From Myxocyprinus asiaticus (taxonomy: Eukaryota; Chordata; Actinopteri; Cypriniformes; Catostomidae), in the NCBI RefSeq assembly GCF_019703515.2, contig NC_059385.1:36095001-36159000 (forward strand): a DNA stretch of 64,000 nucleotides, in the 5' to 3' direction. The position numbers were made by a program, and so were the translations under genes. Shown here piece by piece: positions 50,275 through 64,000 of this stretch (position 1 is its first letter; every line of letters begins with the position of its first letter). The notes beneath the pieces are model-generated. The model ran no database searches and was not told the DNA's origin. It was given only the letters and a program-made list of their open reading frames with translations.

Positions 50275-51155
50275 ACACACACATATATATATATATATGC
50301 ACCAAAAAATGCACCAAATGAAGAAAAAATTAAATTTAAAAATAGCATGATTTACATGATTTAGAAAAATCCCTTTAATAACACATAGTAAAATCTGGTG
50401 TCAGCTATTCATTCTTAAAATCATTATTTACACATATAATAATGGATGCAAAAATTCAACATTTTGTAGAATGACACATATGATATCACAACATTAGTAC
50501 TACTTCTTTTGGTACACTTTATATGTGGCACACTATAGTTATCCTGAGCCTCTGCTGAGATTTGCTGTGCTGGATTAGTTCAGGTCCCCCAGAAGTTCCT
50601 CTGTGTCTCCAATAACAGCATGTATTAATCATGAATGCAGGAAAAGAGTGCTTTTGTCCTGAGCGTGTATCAGATGTACAAACATGAAATAGCTGAATGA
50701 TGAAACACGGGTCAGTAGACACCATTATGTTATGTCTTTATTGCTTTGTTTCAAACCCTAGTGAGCTGCAGATATTAAAGCATCATAGGTGTGCTGCTGA
50801 ATTGAAGGCTGCTCTAAAAGGTAGCAACTTAAAAATGCTACCTACTAAGATACCTTATTTTGGCCAAATTCTACGGTAACATCACATGTACTGGAAAGTA
50901 CAGATAAAAAATAGCTTGGTGTAATTAAAAACAAATTATTTTACCAAATATTTGTGAGTGCTATGTATTTTTATGTTTGTTTCCAAATCATGTCGTTAGC
51001 TTAGCAACATGCTACCAACAAACTCCACTGAAATCAGGTAAGTCGCAGCAACAACATAACCTAATCTCATTCATTTTCAATGAGAGCTGTGACTTCTGTT
51101 GGCCAAAGAATGTGGGTGTGTCCAGCAATACAACAAAGTGAGAAAAGTTTTACTT
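48438..51155. other. Intron with one TTAA-type MITE and a microsatellite
   Basis: At about 49102-49295, TTAAAGTAATATTCCACATT and CGATCGACAGCATT have an inverted partner ending ATGCTGTTGATTGAGCCCCT, so this is a small foldback element. A related start lies at 61497. Compound (CA)n/(TA)n occurs at 50225-50298. No gene recognised. Confidence 0.6.
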
Positions 51156-51179
51156 TATGCTAATGAGGAGCGACAGAGT

Positions 51180-51440
51180 GCTTCATTCAGAGTGTCTGCT
51201 CTTTTTCATTTCCGTAACATTGCTAAGCTGTGTCTCATCCTTAACACCAAAGATGCAGAGACTCCTGTCCATGCCTTCATCACTTTCTGATTGGATCACT
51301 ACAATGCCCTCTTTACTGGTCTCCCCGCCAAAACCAGCTATAAACTACCATGTATCTAGAATTCAGCAACAGTCCTCACATATTCCAGAAAATCATCACT
51401 TATTACTCCCACTGTCCATAAAGTTCACAAATAAAAAATG
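51180..51440 (+). pseudogene. L2-like LINE fragment (RT thumb region)
   Basis: The frame reads FHFRNIAKLCLILNTKDAET, then PVHAFITF, a stop, and LDHYNALFTGLPAKT. This matches the order AFHHLRNIA / HAFI / RLDYCNALF / GLP of fish L2-type reverse transcriptases. Two stops interrupt it and all other parts are missing here. Confidence 0.75.
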
Positions 51441-51859
51441 CATTTTTCTTCTGCATATATTTTGAACCATTTGGTCTGGAATCACCCATACTGTTTCTCT
51501 GTCATTTTGAACATTAATATGAAGTCATATCGTTTGAACACTTCGAACGCTTTGTTTAAAACAAAACTGGTGTGCGTCTTTAACATCAGCCACTTTTCCA
51601 TCATCAGGCCAAACGGTTCTGAGCACGGTATGGAGGGGTTACAGTAGCATTTCCAATTAAGCACGGTTCAGCATCACACGATTATAAATCGCTCTCTGCC
51701 CGGAATTATTGGCATGGTTGGCTAACCGTACTCAACAGTGCAAGTTTACGATTTAACGAGTCCTCTCCTCCGAGTCAGAATGCAGTCATTAGTGTTCAAG
51801 TCCAAGACGAATCACGAGTCTTGAATATCGTGACTCGGGTCAGACTCGAGTACAACAAC

Positions 51860-52260
51860 ACTGCTCTGGAGTATGGTTCCAGAGATTGGGTGTTCGAGTA
51901 TTAGATACCTTGGTTTTAAAAATTGTCCTTGACCTTTGAGTCTACACATTGTGCTTACCACAACGAGGGCCATCCTTTACTGTGTAATTTCTGCTACAAT
52001 TCAAAACATCTTAACTGTAGCAATATTTTCCCCCACAATTGTTTTGTACTCTAACTTGGAATGTCTCTTTGGCATCATCTAGATGAGTCAATTGAGTGGC
52101 ACAGTGGTTAAAGCTCTGGACTATGGTTTAAAAGATTGGGTGTTCAAACCCACCTCAACTAGTCTTACCGCTGTGTGTCTATTGTACTGGAGCTCTTTGC
52201 ATTGTGCTCAGTGAATGCCAGTGGGGCTTGGCCTCCATCACTGCTGATCACTGGTATATT
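51860..52260 (+). mobile_element. Second tRNA-derived SINE family, one copy plus a decayed partial copy
   Basis: TGGCACAGTGGT (box A, 52097-52108) and GTTCAAACCC (box B, 52142-52151) form a tRNA-like head. About 240 bp upstream, CTCTGGAGTATGGTTCCAGA and GATTGGGTGTTCGAG at 51862-51898 repeat the same head with a decayed box B. This SINE differs from the one at 46346. Confidence 0.7.
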
Positions 52261-52449
52261 TTTTTATAATTATTGTGATCATTATTCTTATTATAATTAC
52301 TATTTTGATTATTAGATTTATTTTATACAGTCAATAATTTCCTCTGAAGCACACCATGTTGGACCATGACCATGCTGGTCTGTGTCTTTAGCACTGACTT
52401 CAGCCTTTTGCGGTTTAATAATCACATATGACCATATTTAGATTTTTAT

Positions 52450-52628
52450 GTTATTCTGATCAATTTTGCAGCCCTGAAGGAAGTGAAATCAGTCTAATGA
52501 TGCGCTCTTTGGGAAACGTAGTGGCCAAATAAATTTTAATCACTGTGATATTCCCGATATTGCTTAATTTTATATCACCAGTAAAATCATCGCGATTATA
52601 TTGTGAATATTCAATATATCGCCCAACT
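52450..52628 (-). repeat. Dispersed repeat, inverted relative to 34085-34270
   Basis: Shares diverged blocks with 34085-34270 in opposite orientation; its outer end reads ATATATCGCCCAAC, an inverted GGGCGATAT terminus typical of degenerate hAT-like repeats. Confidence 0.7.
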
Positions 52629-52629
52629 C

Positions 52630-52800
52630 GTACACTCAGGTCAACTGACTCTTATTTACTGGTTGCTGACATCTTTGGCTGGCATTTAGTGTCACTTCTC
52701 CCAAACTATGAAATTCACTCCAACAATCCCTCTGTGACCTCTCCACCCAATCTGAATACAAATCTCAATTGAAAACATATTACTTCACATAGTCTAGTTG
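52630..52800 (+). pseudogene. Possible L2-like LINE C-terminal fragment
   Basis: The frame reads RTLRSTDSYLLVADI and, further on, PSVTSPPNLNTNLN, resembling the RSLRS...LL and S-V-x-S-F-K-x-x-L-K-T tail of L2-type elements. It may belong with 51180-51440, split by the SINE and the repeat between them. Confidence 0.45.
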
Positions 52801-52815
52801 TTTGTCTTGTGTTTA

Positions 52816-54954
<2,139 letters not shown>

Positions 54955-54959
54955 ATGAC

Positions 54960-55200
54960 TAGGGCTGTCAATTTAACACGTTAATTTTGTGCGATTAATT
55001 AAATGAAAAATAACACGTTACAAGAAATTAACCCAATCAATCGTGCACGACTTGTAGGTAAATTCTGTATTAAATAATGTTCCTACAGTTCCATCGGAGC
55101 AATTCAAGGTCGATGTGCCACCTTGATGTGGCAGTAGAGGGCAGTCAACACTCCAGCTGTACAGACAACACGCCTGGTCAAATGAACCAGCCCACCCCCC
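54960..55200. repeat. hAT-like dispersed repeat (TAGGGCTGTCAATTTAACAC)
   Basis: The opening TAGGGCTGTCAATTTAACAC with GCGATTAATTAA is typical of a widespread fish repeat. It carries a CTCF-like GCAGTAGAGGGCAG at 55131-55144 and ends in a C-rich tract near 55192-55212. Noncoding. Confidence 0.6.
55131..55144 (+). promoter_or_regulatory. CTCF-like motif GCAGTAGAGGGCAG
   Basis: Agrees with the variant core x-C-A-G-T-A-G-A-G-G-G-C-A-G. It lies inside a repeat. Confidence 0.4.
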
Positions 55201-55706
55201 CACCTCCCCCCAAATTCTTTATTTGTTAATTTTAAATAAAAATATTTAATTCATTCAGTTCATTTATTTTTATAAAACACCACGTATTACAAGTACAATG
55301 AGCATCTTTAACTACATATTCTCACAGTAACAATTCTTAGTTCATTCATGATGAAATTGATGTGCAATTGTAGTGTGCTCCCTTAAAACGCACTTCGCTT
55401 TCCAACAAAAGTGAATAACTGGGTTCGTAAACAGTAGTCCATATGACTCATGTGCTGTGTTTCATGTTTTCTAAAGTCACACAACAGATTTATGTGAGGA
55501 ACTGACCCAAACTGCAAATGGATCATTCTCAATTTTGACTTTCCAACTTACAAAATATTGACATTTTCCATTTAGTTCAGTTTTTGCCTATAAACGCTGA
55601 GGGTAAACATTTTAACATGTTGACATTGATTTTTATTCATAAATTGTTTTCTCTTTTATTATTTAATTTTGTTTCATGAATGAAGCAAGTTAACACTAAG
55701 TTAACA

Positions 55707-56791
55707 CTAACGAGGCTTAAATGGGCTACAACACCACATTTTAAGGGTTCAATGAGGTACAACACCACATTTTAAGGGTTCAGTGGGCTACAACACCACA
55801 TATTAAGGGTTCAATGGGCTACATCATCACATTTTGAGGGTTCAATGGGCTACGACACCACATATTAAGGGTTCAGTGGGCTACAACACCACATATTAAG
55901 GGTTCAATGGGCTACAACACCACATTTTAAGGGTTCAGTGGGGTACAACACCACATATTAAGGGTTCAGTGGGGTACAACACCACATTTTAAGGGTTCAG
56001 TGGGGTACAACACCACATATTAAAGGTTCAATGGGGTACAACACCACATATTAAGGGTTCAATGGGCTACAACACCACATTTTAAGGGTTCAGTGGGGTA
56101 CAACACCACATTTTAAGGGTTCAATGGGGTACAATACCACATTTTAAGGGTTCAATGGGGTACAATACCACATTTTAAGGGTTCAATGGGGTACAACACC
56201 ACAATCTAAGGGTTCAATGGGGTACAATACCACATTTTAAGGATTTAATGGGGTACAACACCACATTTTAAGGGTTCAATGGGGTACAACACCACATATT
56301 AAAGGTTCAATGGGCTACAACACCACATATTAAAGGTTCAATGGGCTACAACACCACATTTTGAGGGTTCAATGGGGTACAACACCACATTTTGAGGGTT
56401 CAATGGGGTACAACACCACATTTTGAGGGTTCAGTGGGCTACAACACCACATTTTAAGGGTTTAATGGGCTACAACACCACATTTTGAGGGTTCAATGGG
56501 GTACAACACCACATATTAAAGGTTCAATGGGCTACAACACCACATTTTGAGGGTTCAATGGGGTACAACACCACATTTTGAGGGTTCAGTGGGCTACAAC
56601 ACCACATTTTGAGGGTTCAATGGGCTACAACACCACATTTTGAGGGTTCAATGGGGTACAACACCACATTTTGAGGGTTCAATGGGGTACAACACCACAT
56701 TTTGAGGGTTCAGTGGGCTACAACACCACATTTTAAGGGTTTAATGGGCTACAACACCACATTTTGAGGGTTCAATGGGGTACAACACCAA
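55707..56791. repeat. Minisatellite, 31-bp unit, about 35 copies
   Basis: The unit is about AAGGGTTCAATGGGGTACAA plus CACCACATTTT, 31 bp, repeated in phase for about 1085 bp. Three positions vary in a structured way: GGGCTAC or GGGGTAC, CAATG or CAGTG, and ATTTTAA, ATATTAA or ATTTTGA at the unit join. The last third shows a higher-order repeat of nine units (279 bp): the rare variant GGGTTTAATGGGCTAC is at about 56457 and 56736 with matching neighbours. No coding frame runs through it. Confidence 0.97.
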
Positions 56792-57888
56792 ATATTTTTG
56801 TGTGAAAATACTAAAGTTAAAATGTGAATTAATAACTTTTAACATGCTGGGAAAAATCACTATATGCATATTTAAGCAGCCTCTGAACTTTGACCTTAAA
56901 AAACTTTAAACTTAACTTTTAGTATTTAAAAAAAAAAATTTAAAACATAAAAAAAGGTTTTAACATTGATAACAGCAATGCCATGAAATCAAGGGACAAA
57001 TATTCTTTTTAAATTATTATTAATAAAAAACATTTTTTGCTTTTTTGCACACTTGTTCGGCCTTGCGCTAATGCTTTTATTAAAAATAAGTGCAAAATAA
57101 ATACACACATAACTTTACATGTCATAGAAGTGGTGTACCAGATGAAGGGAACAAGGATTTTTTTCAGGAAATTAACAATTTCAAATATATTTTCTAAACT
57201 ATTGGCAAAACAGAATCAAGCCATTTCATATCATTAAAAGTTAGGTTCTAGAATTATATATATATTATTTTTTTCATGACTAAAAAAGTCAAGGGACATG
57301 TTTGTCAACATATTTTGATATTGACCCAAATGTTGTCAGAAATAACCTATTTTTGTGAGACAAATCTTTCTTTACACAAGATGGCGCTAGACTGCTCACA
57401 AAACTGAATCCTCCATTGAGCTGCATTCAAATCTCAGAACGTTTTACATCATCGAATTTTTTAATTAAAACTGATAGTTGCAAGGATTCATACTTGTTAA
57501 ATCCACCACAGCAGTATCTATAAATATATATATTTAACACTTGATTGTGATTGGCCCATTCTGAACAGCACTGCCAAAGTAACGCCACGTGACAGCCGTC
57601 TATGCGCTGCCTGCTTCAGCAGTGGTCTAGTGGTCTGTCGTCGCGTTTTTCCAAAAATAAATACATTTCATTTATTAAATGATTTAAGCAACATATTTTA
57701 CGATTTTCTATAATTTAAGAACTTTTTAAGCACCTCTTGGTAAAATTTGCTATTTTCAAGGGTTTTCCAGACTTACATTTAAAAAAGCCAAATTCAAGTA
57801 CTTCAAGCACCTTGTACGAACCCTGTAGTAAACAGCATTAAAATTGTATATGATATTATCTGTGTATCATTAATTGTATATTACTGTA

Positions 57889-57895
<7 letters not shown>
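56792..57895. repeat. AT-rich intron with a dispersed fish repeat
   Basis: At about 57690-57830 the sequence ends AAGCACCTTGTACGAACCCT with tracts such as TTCAAGTACTTCAAGCACC. This is the inverse of a common teleost repeat that starts AGGGTTCGTAC. Otherwise no gene seen. Confidence 0.5.

Positions 57896-57958
<63 letters not shown>
57896..57958. repeat. (TA)n microsatellite
   Basis: About 31 uninterrupted TA units; the open frame over it is an artefact. Confidence 0.97.
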
Positions 57959-57963
<5 letters not shown>

Positions 57964-60900
57964 GTTTCTCAGCTTTTTTGACAATATTTGATATATATCT
58001 TGATATTTATGAATTTGGAGCTGTTTGGTTTGAAACGTCATTAGAGTGAATATGTGACATAACTTTTGGCTGAACTATTCCTTTAAGCACATGCTTTCAG
58101 AATGAAGCATTTCATATGTACTCAACAATACAGTAAGCACATAAAGTACATACTGATGGCTATTATTTTACTTTCTCAACAGTTACTCTGTCTAACTCTT
58201 GATTTCTGCTTCTGCTTTTCCAGGCTGCTGATAGATAATGTTCTAGACGCAAACTGAAGGCTGAAGCCATGGCTCTGCTGACATCACGAGCAGCCGGTGT
58301 TTGTTTCACTCACTGTACTGGTCGTACCATCACCAGCTGAGATTGTAGGTGGACGCCACTGACAAATGTTCAGACTGGCATGAGATATCAAACGCACACA
58401 CAGGCAGATCTTCCACTGCAGTTTCATCTATGAAATGATGCTATAGCTGCGTGTCATCCATCATTTGAACAGCACAAATCAAGTGATTTTTTATCATTTG
58501 ACACGGGTTTGCAGTATGAGCAGATCACAGCATCAGCAAAGACTGTGAGAGTCAGACATTACTCTGCAAGCACAGTTCAACGTAATTCAGACATTTTCTG
58601 AACAAAATATAAGTGGTGTTGGCCTCTGCAAAACTCACTGCTGCAATGCAAGGGTGCTGTGGTGGGTTGCCATGGCATTGCTATTCCATTCATAAGGAGC
58701 TCTGAACTATTTTTAGCATGCTGTAATGCAATTACTAGGTTGGCGAGTATTTTATCTACACTATAAAAAAAATCCTGTAAAATGTATGGTTAAAAACTTC
58801 ACTGATAAATTTGCCCGTCACATTGTGTCTCGCCACAAGCGCTGCATTTTAATATGGTGTGTGAAGTGCAAAAGAGTCAAGACTCTTTCGTTCTGTTTCA
58901 TTCCGCTGCGCACCATTTAGTTATTTTTGAACTATGAAACACATCTGATCAGGATCATGTGAAACCAAAACCAGTCTAATTTTACAGAGCTTCCTTAAGA
59001 CTTATTAGCTGACTAGTCATTCAGGCAACCCACTGATCTAAATCGAAGTAACAAATTTAACTTATGCAAGATTTTGGGCTAATTCAACAATAATTCACGT
59101 ATTAAGAAGCATTTCTATCCCATGTGTTCAAGAGAACAAAATGGTCACCACTTCCGGGAAAAGTGCCACAAAATGAAAAAGCCACTGTCATTTTTTTTGT
59201 TCAATGTAATAAAATACTTGCGGTTAGAGTGCGCAGACATAACGCTTTCATGACCCTCATGTTTGCTTGCAATTGGCAGCAGATGCATTATGTCTATGAA
59301 TGCGTTTCAGAAGCACTAGAGCAACTTTTGAGATGCTATGCGATGACATCAGTCCACTGGTTAGTCCAGTTAGGAGGGAATTATTTAGTCACATGACTTG
59401 TTGAGTCCTGACTTTTTTGATGCACATCTAGGAATTTATTCTGTAAATACATTTCCATCGTAGTGTATGTGCAAATCATCGTATCTAATAAAACTTTTAT
59501 CTGCCTCCAATGAAGCTATGTTTTTTAATGCACATATTCAAGATTTTATTTGTGTTTCCATCCAGCATTTTTTTATACGATGTCCTAAAAATGTGAAAAA
59601 AAATATGTGGATGGAAACCCAGCTACTGACTAGTCGATAAGGAAAATAAGTATTTTTCTTTAGTAACTAAATATTAAACCCATAAATAAAATATAAACAC
59701 AAGTGTTCACGCATAGTCTTTAGATAGCTACACCTGCTCTGCGTGTCTATAACCAGTGCATAATGTTCCCTCTCAAACGCAGTCATTTATTTGCGTGTGG
59801 GCGTCTGGCATATATTTGTGCAACTTTGAGCTGCATTCACCCACATCACGGCGAGAGCTGCTGAACACTGTTTGAAATGAAAGTACTGTGGCGTGGGCAT
59901 GAAATATCCACGTCTCCATTGAACATGTCCAACTCAAAACACGCCACGCTGTGAGATCCAAGACACATGATCAAACTCCATGGAGACCAAACAAGATGAG
60001 CTATTCTTAGAGGACCCTCAAGGGTGCAAAACTTTTTCTCTTTCTTCACTTGTGACAACAGGAATCCGAGCAATCAAGATGCATGAAGTATATAAGTGGT
60101 AAAATCATAGGTCATATTTAGGTGCATACTAATGTGTGCTACAGTGATTTTATTATGAGTGATGGGTGTTAGCCATGATGTAAATCACCTAAAACACCCT
60201 TACCCATGGTAAAATCACTGTAATGCAAGGACTTGAGTAGTTTATTGCTTTTATAAAATGGCAGCAACTGCATTATGATACAAGACACCAGTGTTCATCA
60301 AAAACAATAAATTTATAATTATTAATTATTGGAATAATCAATTATTTCACCAAATAATATAGTTCATTAGTCCAACTGTATGTTGTTTGCGGTCACCAAG
60401 CAATGCATTATGGACTTAAAAAAGAAATGGAAATTAAATCAATTATCATTTTTTTTATTTTTTTTTTTAAACATGAACATGTAAATAAATAAAGCACTTT
60501 TCAAATGGACAAAATGTTTTAAAATGTTGTAAAATATTACAATAAACCAAATCATTTATGTCACATTTAAATGCAAAATTTTAATTGCATTTCAAAAAAT
60601 CATTTGCCAATTGCTTTTCCAAAATGTGCAATCACAGGTGTGCATTTAAAGTCATTTTACAATGGCTTTGAACAAAGCTCATCAAATCTGTTTTATATGA
60701 AAATATGTTTGGTAGATTTACAGGTGAACATTTGTTTATACTATCAACAAACATTTATTAAATAAAGAACTGTAAGATTAAGTTAATTTATACAAATATG
60801 GAATTATGTTTCAATTGTATTAATTTAAGACTAAATCAAGTCCATACTGTTGTGTACTATAGTATATTGAATCCTCCTGAACTGGGATCTTTAAATCAGT

Positions 60901-61042
60901 CAATAACTCACTCTGATAAGGTCAAACGTTGACTGGGTTTGTGTGCTCGAGGCAATTATATAAGAAACTGTCATGTTTCACTGAGAATGTTCTTTTAACA
61001 TTTACAATGTGCATTTCTAGTTTGAGGTCAGAGGTCACTTAC
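57959..61042. other. psd3 intron, no gene recognised
   Basis: Several short open frames show no family resemblance. A repeat-like terminus, TGTGGATGGAAACCCAGCT, lies near 59606-59625. T- and A-rich runs near 60450-60475. Confidence 0.45.
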
Positions 61043-61101
61043 AGGGCCATGAAGGTCAGTGTTGAGCAGCATTAGTGCACAGGTGAGGCAATGAACTCCA
61101 T
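61043..61101 (-). CDS. psd3: psd3-like exon: Sec7 motif 2 (NTDLHGP)
   Basis: This 59-bp exon has acceptor TGTTTGCAG and donor GTAAGT. With the G carried from 63656-63768 it reads DGVHCLTCALMLLNTDLHGP. LNTDLH is the hallmark motif 2 of Sec7 domains, lining the hydrophobic groove that holds Arf switch 1. PSD-family proteins as I recall them have His after LHG; here the codon is CCT (Pro), closer to the general Sec7 pattern NTDLHNP. It joins the next exon at phase 0 to continue NIGKKM. The exon is intact. Confidence 0.95.
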
Positions 61102-61496
61102 CTGCAAACATCAGACAAAATGAACAATATTCTCCTCATATCAAACATTCATCTTTGCATCGGACCAAACGTTTAACATCACTTCCATGGCAACAGTATT
61201 AGCAACAGATTTATACCCATATACTAGTCATTGCTGTTACCAAGATGGTTGCTATGGAGGAAACATGACACTCTGATTCTAGACACAATCATGTTTCATG
61301 CAGAATTACTAAAGGCAGGTAAACTCTCCAAAATGGTTTGATTTGTCTTATGGGTGAATCTAAGAGAAATAAAACCAGCTCAACAGAAAACAATAAATAA
61401 AAAAATATTTTTGCATGAAGAAAATAAAGCTTATTTTTAGGACCATTCAGATTTTTTCCTTTGTGACATTATTTTCATGATAATTATGTTTATTAA

Positions 61497-61720
61497 AGGA
61501 ATATTCCAGGTTCAATACAAGAGCAGCTTAATCGACAGCATTTATGGCATAATATTGATAACCACAAAAAATACAGTCACAAAACAAACAATATACAACT
61601 TAACATGATTTTAGTGTGATCAAATCTATTACTAAACTTTGCTGTGTAAAGTTATATCCAATTTTACAACTTCGTTGCCATAACGCCAAAATGCTGTAAA
61701 CCCTAAAATGACTAAAAATG
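61497..61720. mobile_element. MITE fragment (TAAAGGAATATTCCAGGTTC)
   Basis: The start TAAAGGAATATTCCAGGTTC with CTTAATCGACAGCATTTATG resembles the element at 49102-49295 and a common cyprinid MITE. I could not place a right end with confidence. Confidence 0.55.
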
Positions 61721-62129
61721 ATGATTTATACAGCTTTACAGCTGAAATAATACACAAGTTTTAACAGAAGAATTAATGTAAGTGCTTTTATCAAATTAAC
61801 ATTTCTGCTTTTAAACCCTCCAAAAACTGACCACATTCACAATTATTATTATTATAAATATTTTGATATCACCTATGTATATAGTATACTGTATATATAA
61901 TCTAATTTAGGCTACATTTATTTAAAATCTAATATTATTTTTACATTTTAATGCAACTTGTTTCGCACACGTGCTCTCACTCACAGACACCCGCAAACAG
62001 ACAAGTTAGGAGCTATTTACGTTGATCATGCTTTTGTGCGGGTAAATTGTTTTCTATGTAAATGTGCTGGACGGACGTTTTTGACTGTTGTGCTGTCTTG
62101 CTGTTTTTTCAAAAAGAAAAAAATGGGAC

Positions 62130-62459
62130 AGTTGAGTATTTCCCACTGTGAAACATCACCATTTCTTTTAGTAACACTTATTAAGTGTTTGAGCACTGAA
62201 GACACAAGTTTAAGTTTAGCAAGCTGAATTTTCTCCCATTCATCCATTATGCAGGTCTTCAGCTGCGCAACTGTACGGGGTTTTTGTTGCCGTATGGTGT
62301 GCTTCATAATGTGCCACATATTCTCAATTGGAGATGGTCAGGACTGCAGGCAGGCCAATCTAGCACCCACACTCTGTTTACACAGACTTACACTCGTAAT
62401 AATGGCAGCATGTGGTTTGGTGTTGTCCTGCTGGAAAACCACTTCTGAATGCGCGTGAT
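62130..62459 (-). pseudogene. Tc1-type transposase C-terminal relic, minus strand
   Basis: Read leftward it encodes VVFQQDNTKPHAA (second catalytic Asp), a segment with TSVSLCKQSVG, then after a frame change PSPIENMWHIMKHTIRQQKP (catalytic Glu) and RTVAQLKTCIMDEWEKIQLA with the C-terminal residues to VSQWEILN. The N-terminal two thirds are absent on this strand. The same family appears on the plus strand just to the right. Confidence 0.82.
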
Positions 62460-62509
62460 CTTCGATCCCTCAGATGTCACCATCTTAAAAACCATCATTC
62501 ACCTATGAT

Positions 62510-63033
62510 GAATATCATGACATGGGCTCGGGAATACTTTGTTAAACTTTTGTCAGTCAACACCATTCGCTGCTGCATCCAAAGATGTAAGTTAAAGCTT
62601 TACTATGCAAAGGAGAAGCCATACATCAACACTGTCCAGAAGCGGCACCGACTTCTCTGGGCTCGGTCTCATCTGGGATGGAAAGTAGAACAGTGAAAAC
62701 ATGTTTTGTGGTCCCACGAGTCTTAAATATTGTTTTGTTTTTTTGTTGTTGGAAAAAACAGCTGTCGTGTTCTCTGGGCCAAAGTTGAAAAAGGACCATC
62801 CAAGCTGTTATCAGCATCAGGTCCAAAAGCCAGTGTCTGTCATGTATGGGGCTGTCAGTGCCCATGACATGGGCAACTTGCACATCTGTGAGGGCACTAT
62901 TAATGCAGAAATATATGTAAAATTTTTGGAGCAACATATGCTGCCATCCAATGCCAAACCACAGACTGCCCGGATTACAAGTGCATGTGTGCGTAAACAG
63001 AGAGTGCGGGTGCTAGATTGGCCTTTTTTATAA
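62510..63033 (+). pseudogene. Tc1-type transposase N-terminal and central relic, plus strand
   Basis: Frames give IRCCIQRCKLKLYYAKEKPY and NTVQKRHRLLWARSHLGW, then with a stop and shift KKDHPSCYQHQVQKPVSVMY, GAVSAHDMGNLHICEGTINA and KFLEQHMLPS. A deletion joins this to NAKPQTARITSACVRKQRVR, ending VLDWPFL before a T-run. The C-terminus is missing. The end (KQRVRVLDWP) overlaps in content the start of the inverted relic at 62130-62459, so two truncated copies lie in opposite orientation. Confidence 0.82.
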
Positions 63034-63854
<821 letters not shown>

Positions 63855-64000
63855 TTACAGATATCCAGACACAAGACGAAAGACAAAAAGAATCAACACA
63901 ACACAGGAAGAAAGAACCACAAAGAGATGAATGAAAAAGTTTGTGAACTTTGGCCAATTATCTGAGCTGCAACTGCATGAATGACCCCATAAATATGATC

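Noticed and set aside
55707..56791. CRISPR-like array, because of regular 31-bp periodicity
   Set aside because: There are no unique spacers; the units abut directly and the host is a vertebrate. It is a minisatellite.
58200..58340. Possible plus-strand exon after TTTTCCAG near 58222
   Set aside because: Only a weak acceptor-like string; no coding frame or family match follows.

Overview
This window is vertebrate nuclear DNA from a ray-finned fish, most likely a cyprinid (carp, goldfish or barb lineage). The evidence is a high load of Tc1/mariner elements of teleost type, two related tRNA-derived SINE copies, TTAA-flanked foldback elements, fish L2-type and other non-LTR retrotransposon relics, a deleted DIRS-type retrotransposon, and long (CA)n and (TA)n microsatellites. 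There is no prokaryotic gene organisation. Nearly all long open frames are transposon relics or microsatellite artefacts.

The only host gene I can support lies on the minus strand and spans nearly the whole window. It is a PSD/EFA6-family Arf6 guanine-nucleotide exchange factor, closest in my reading to psd3. Five constitutive coding exons are recognisable by protein similarity, splice sites and matching reading-frame phase: 63656-63768 and 61043-61101 (Sec7 catalytic motifs 1 and 2), 52900-52989 (end of Sec7), 23166-23209, and 10643-10833 (linker and first residues of the PH domain). The introns are about 2.6, 8.1, 29.7 and 12.3 kb. Earlier exons lie beyond the right edge; the rest of the PH domain and the C-terminus lie beyond the left edge. 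A sixth coding segment, 28802-28972, sits inside the 29.7 kb intron. It looks like an alternative first exon with its own ATG and a phase-0 donor. Spliced to 23166-23209 it would give an isoform without the Sec7 domain.

Layout, left to right. 1-5.6 kb: a Sleeping Beauty-like Tc1 relic, a LINE reverse-transcriptase relic, a short inverted-repeat element, and a second Tc1-type element lodged in a TA microsatellite. 5.7-7.4 kb: a strong 54-bp-arm hairpin and a noncoding block with internal duplications. 7.7-10.4 kb: (CA)n, a TTAA-flanked foldback element and another MITE. 10.6-16.6 kb: a psd3 exon and mostly unique intron. 16.65-20.7 kb: a hAT relic with a BED finger, a deleted DIRS element and an L2-like relic. 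20.7-30 kb: intron with a psd3 exon, the alternative first exon, MITEs and divergent hAT-like repeats. 30-35 kb: fairly unique intron. 35-45.5 kb: three Tc1 elements, one LINE relic and one Tc1 fragment. 46.3-53 kb: SINEs, L2-like fragments and a psd3 exon. 55.7-56.8 kb: a 31-bp minisatellite. 57-64 kb: intron, two opposed Tc1-type relics and two Sec7 exons.

I see no operon, CRISPR array or defence system. The most interesting signals are the Sec7-less psd3 isoform, the (TG)n tract that serves as the polypyrimidine region of a psd3 acceptor, the nearly intact Tc1 copy with two C-to-T type stop codons, the higher-order structure of the minisatellite, and the 5.7 kb hairpin.
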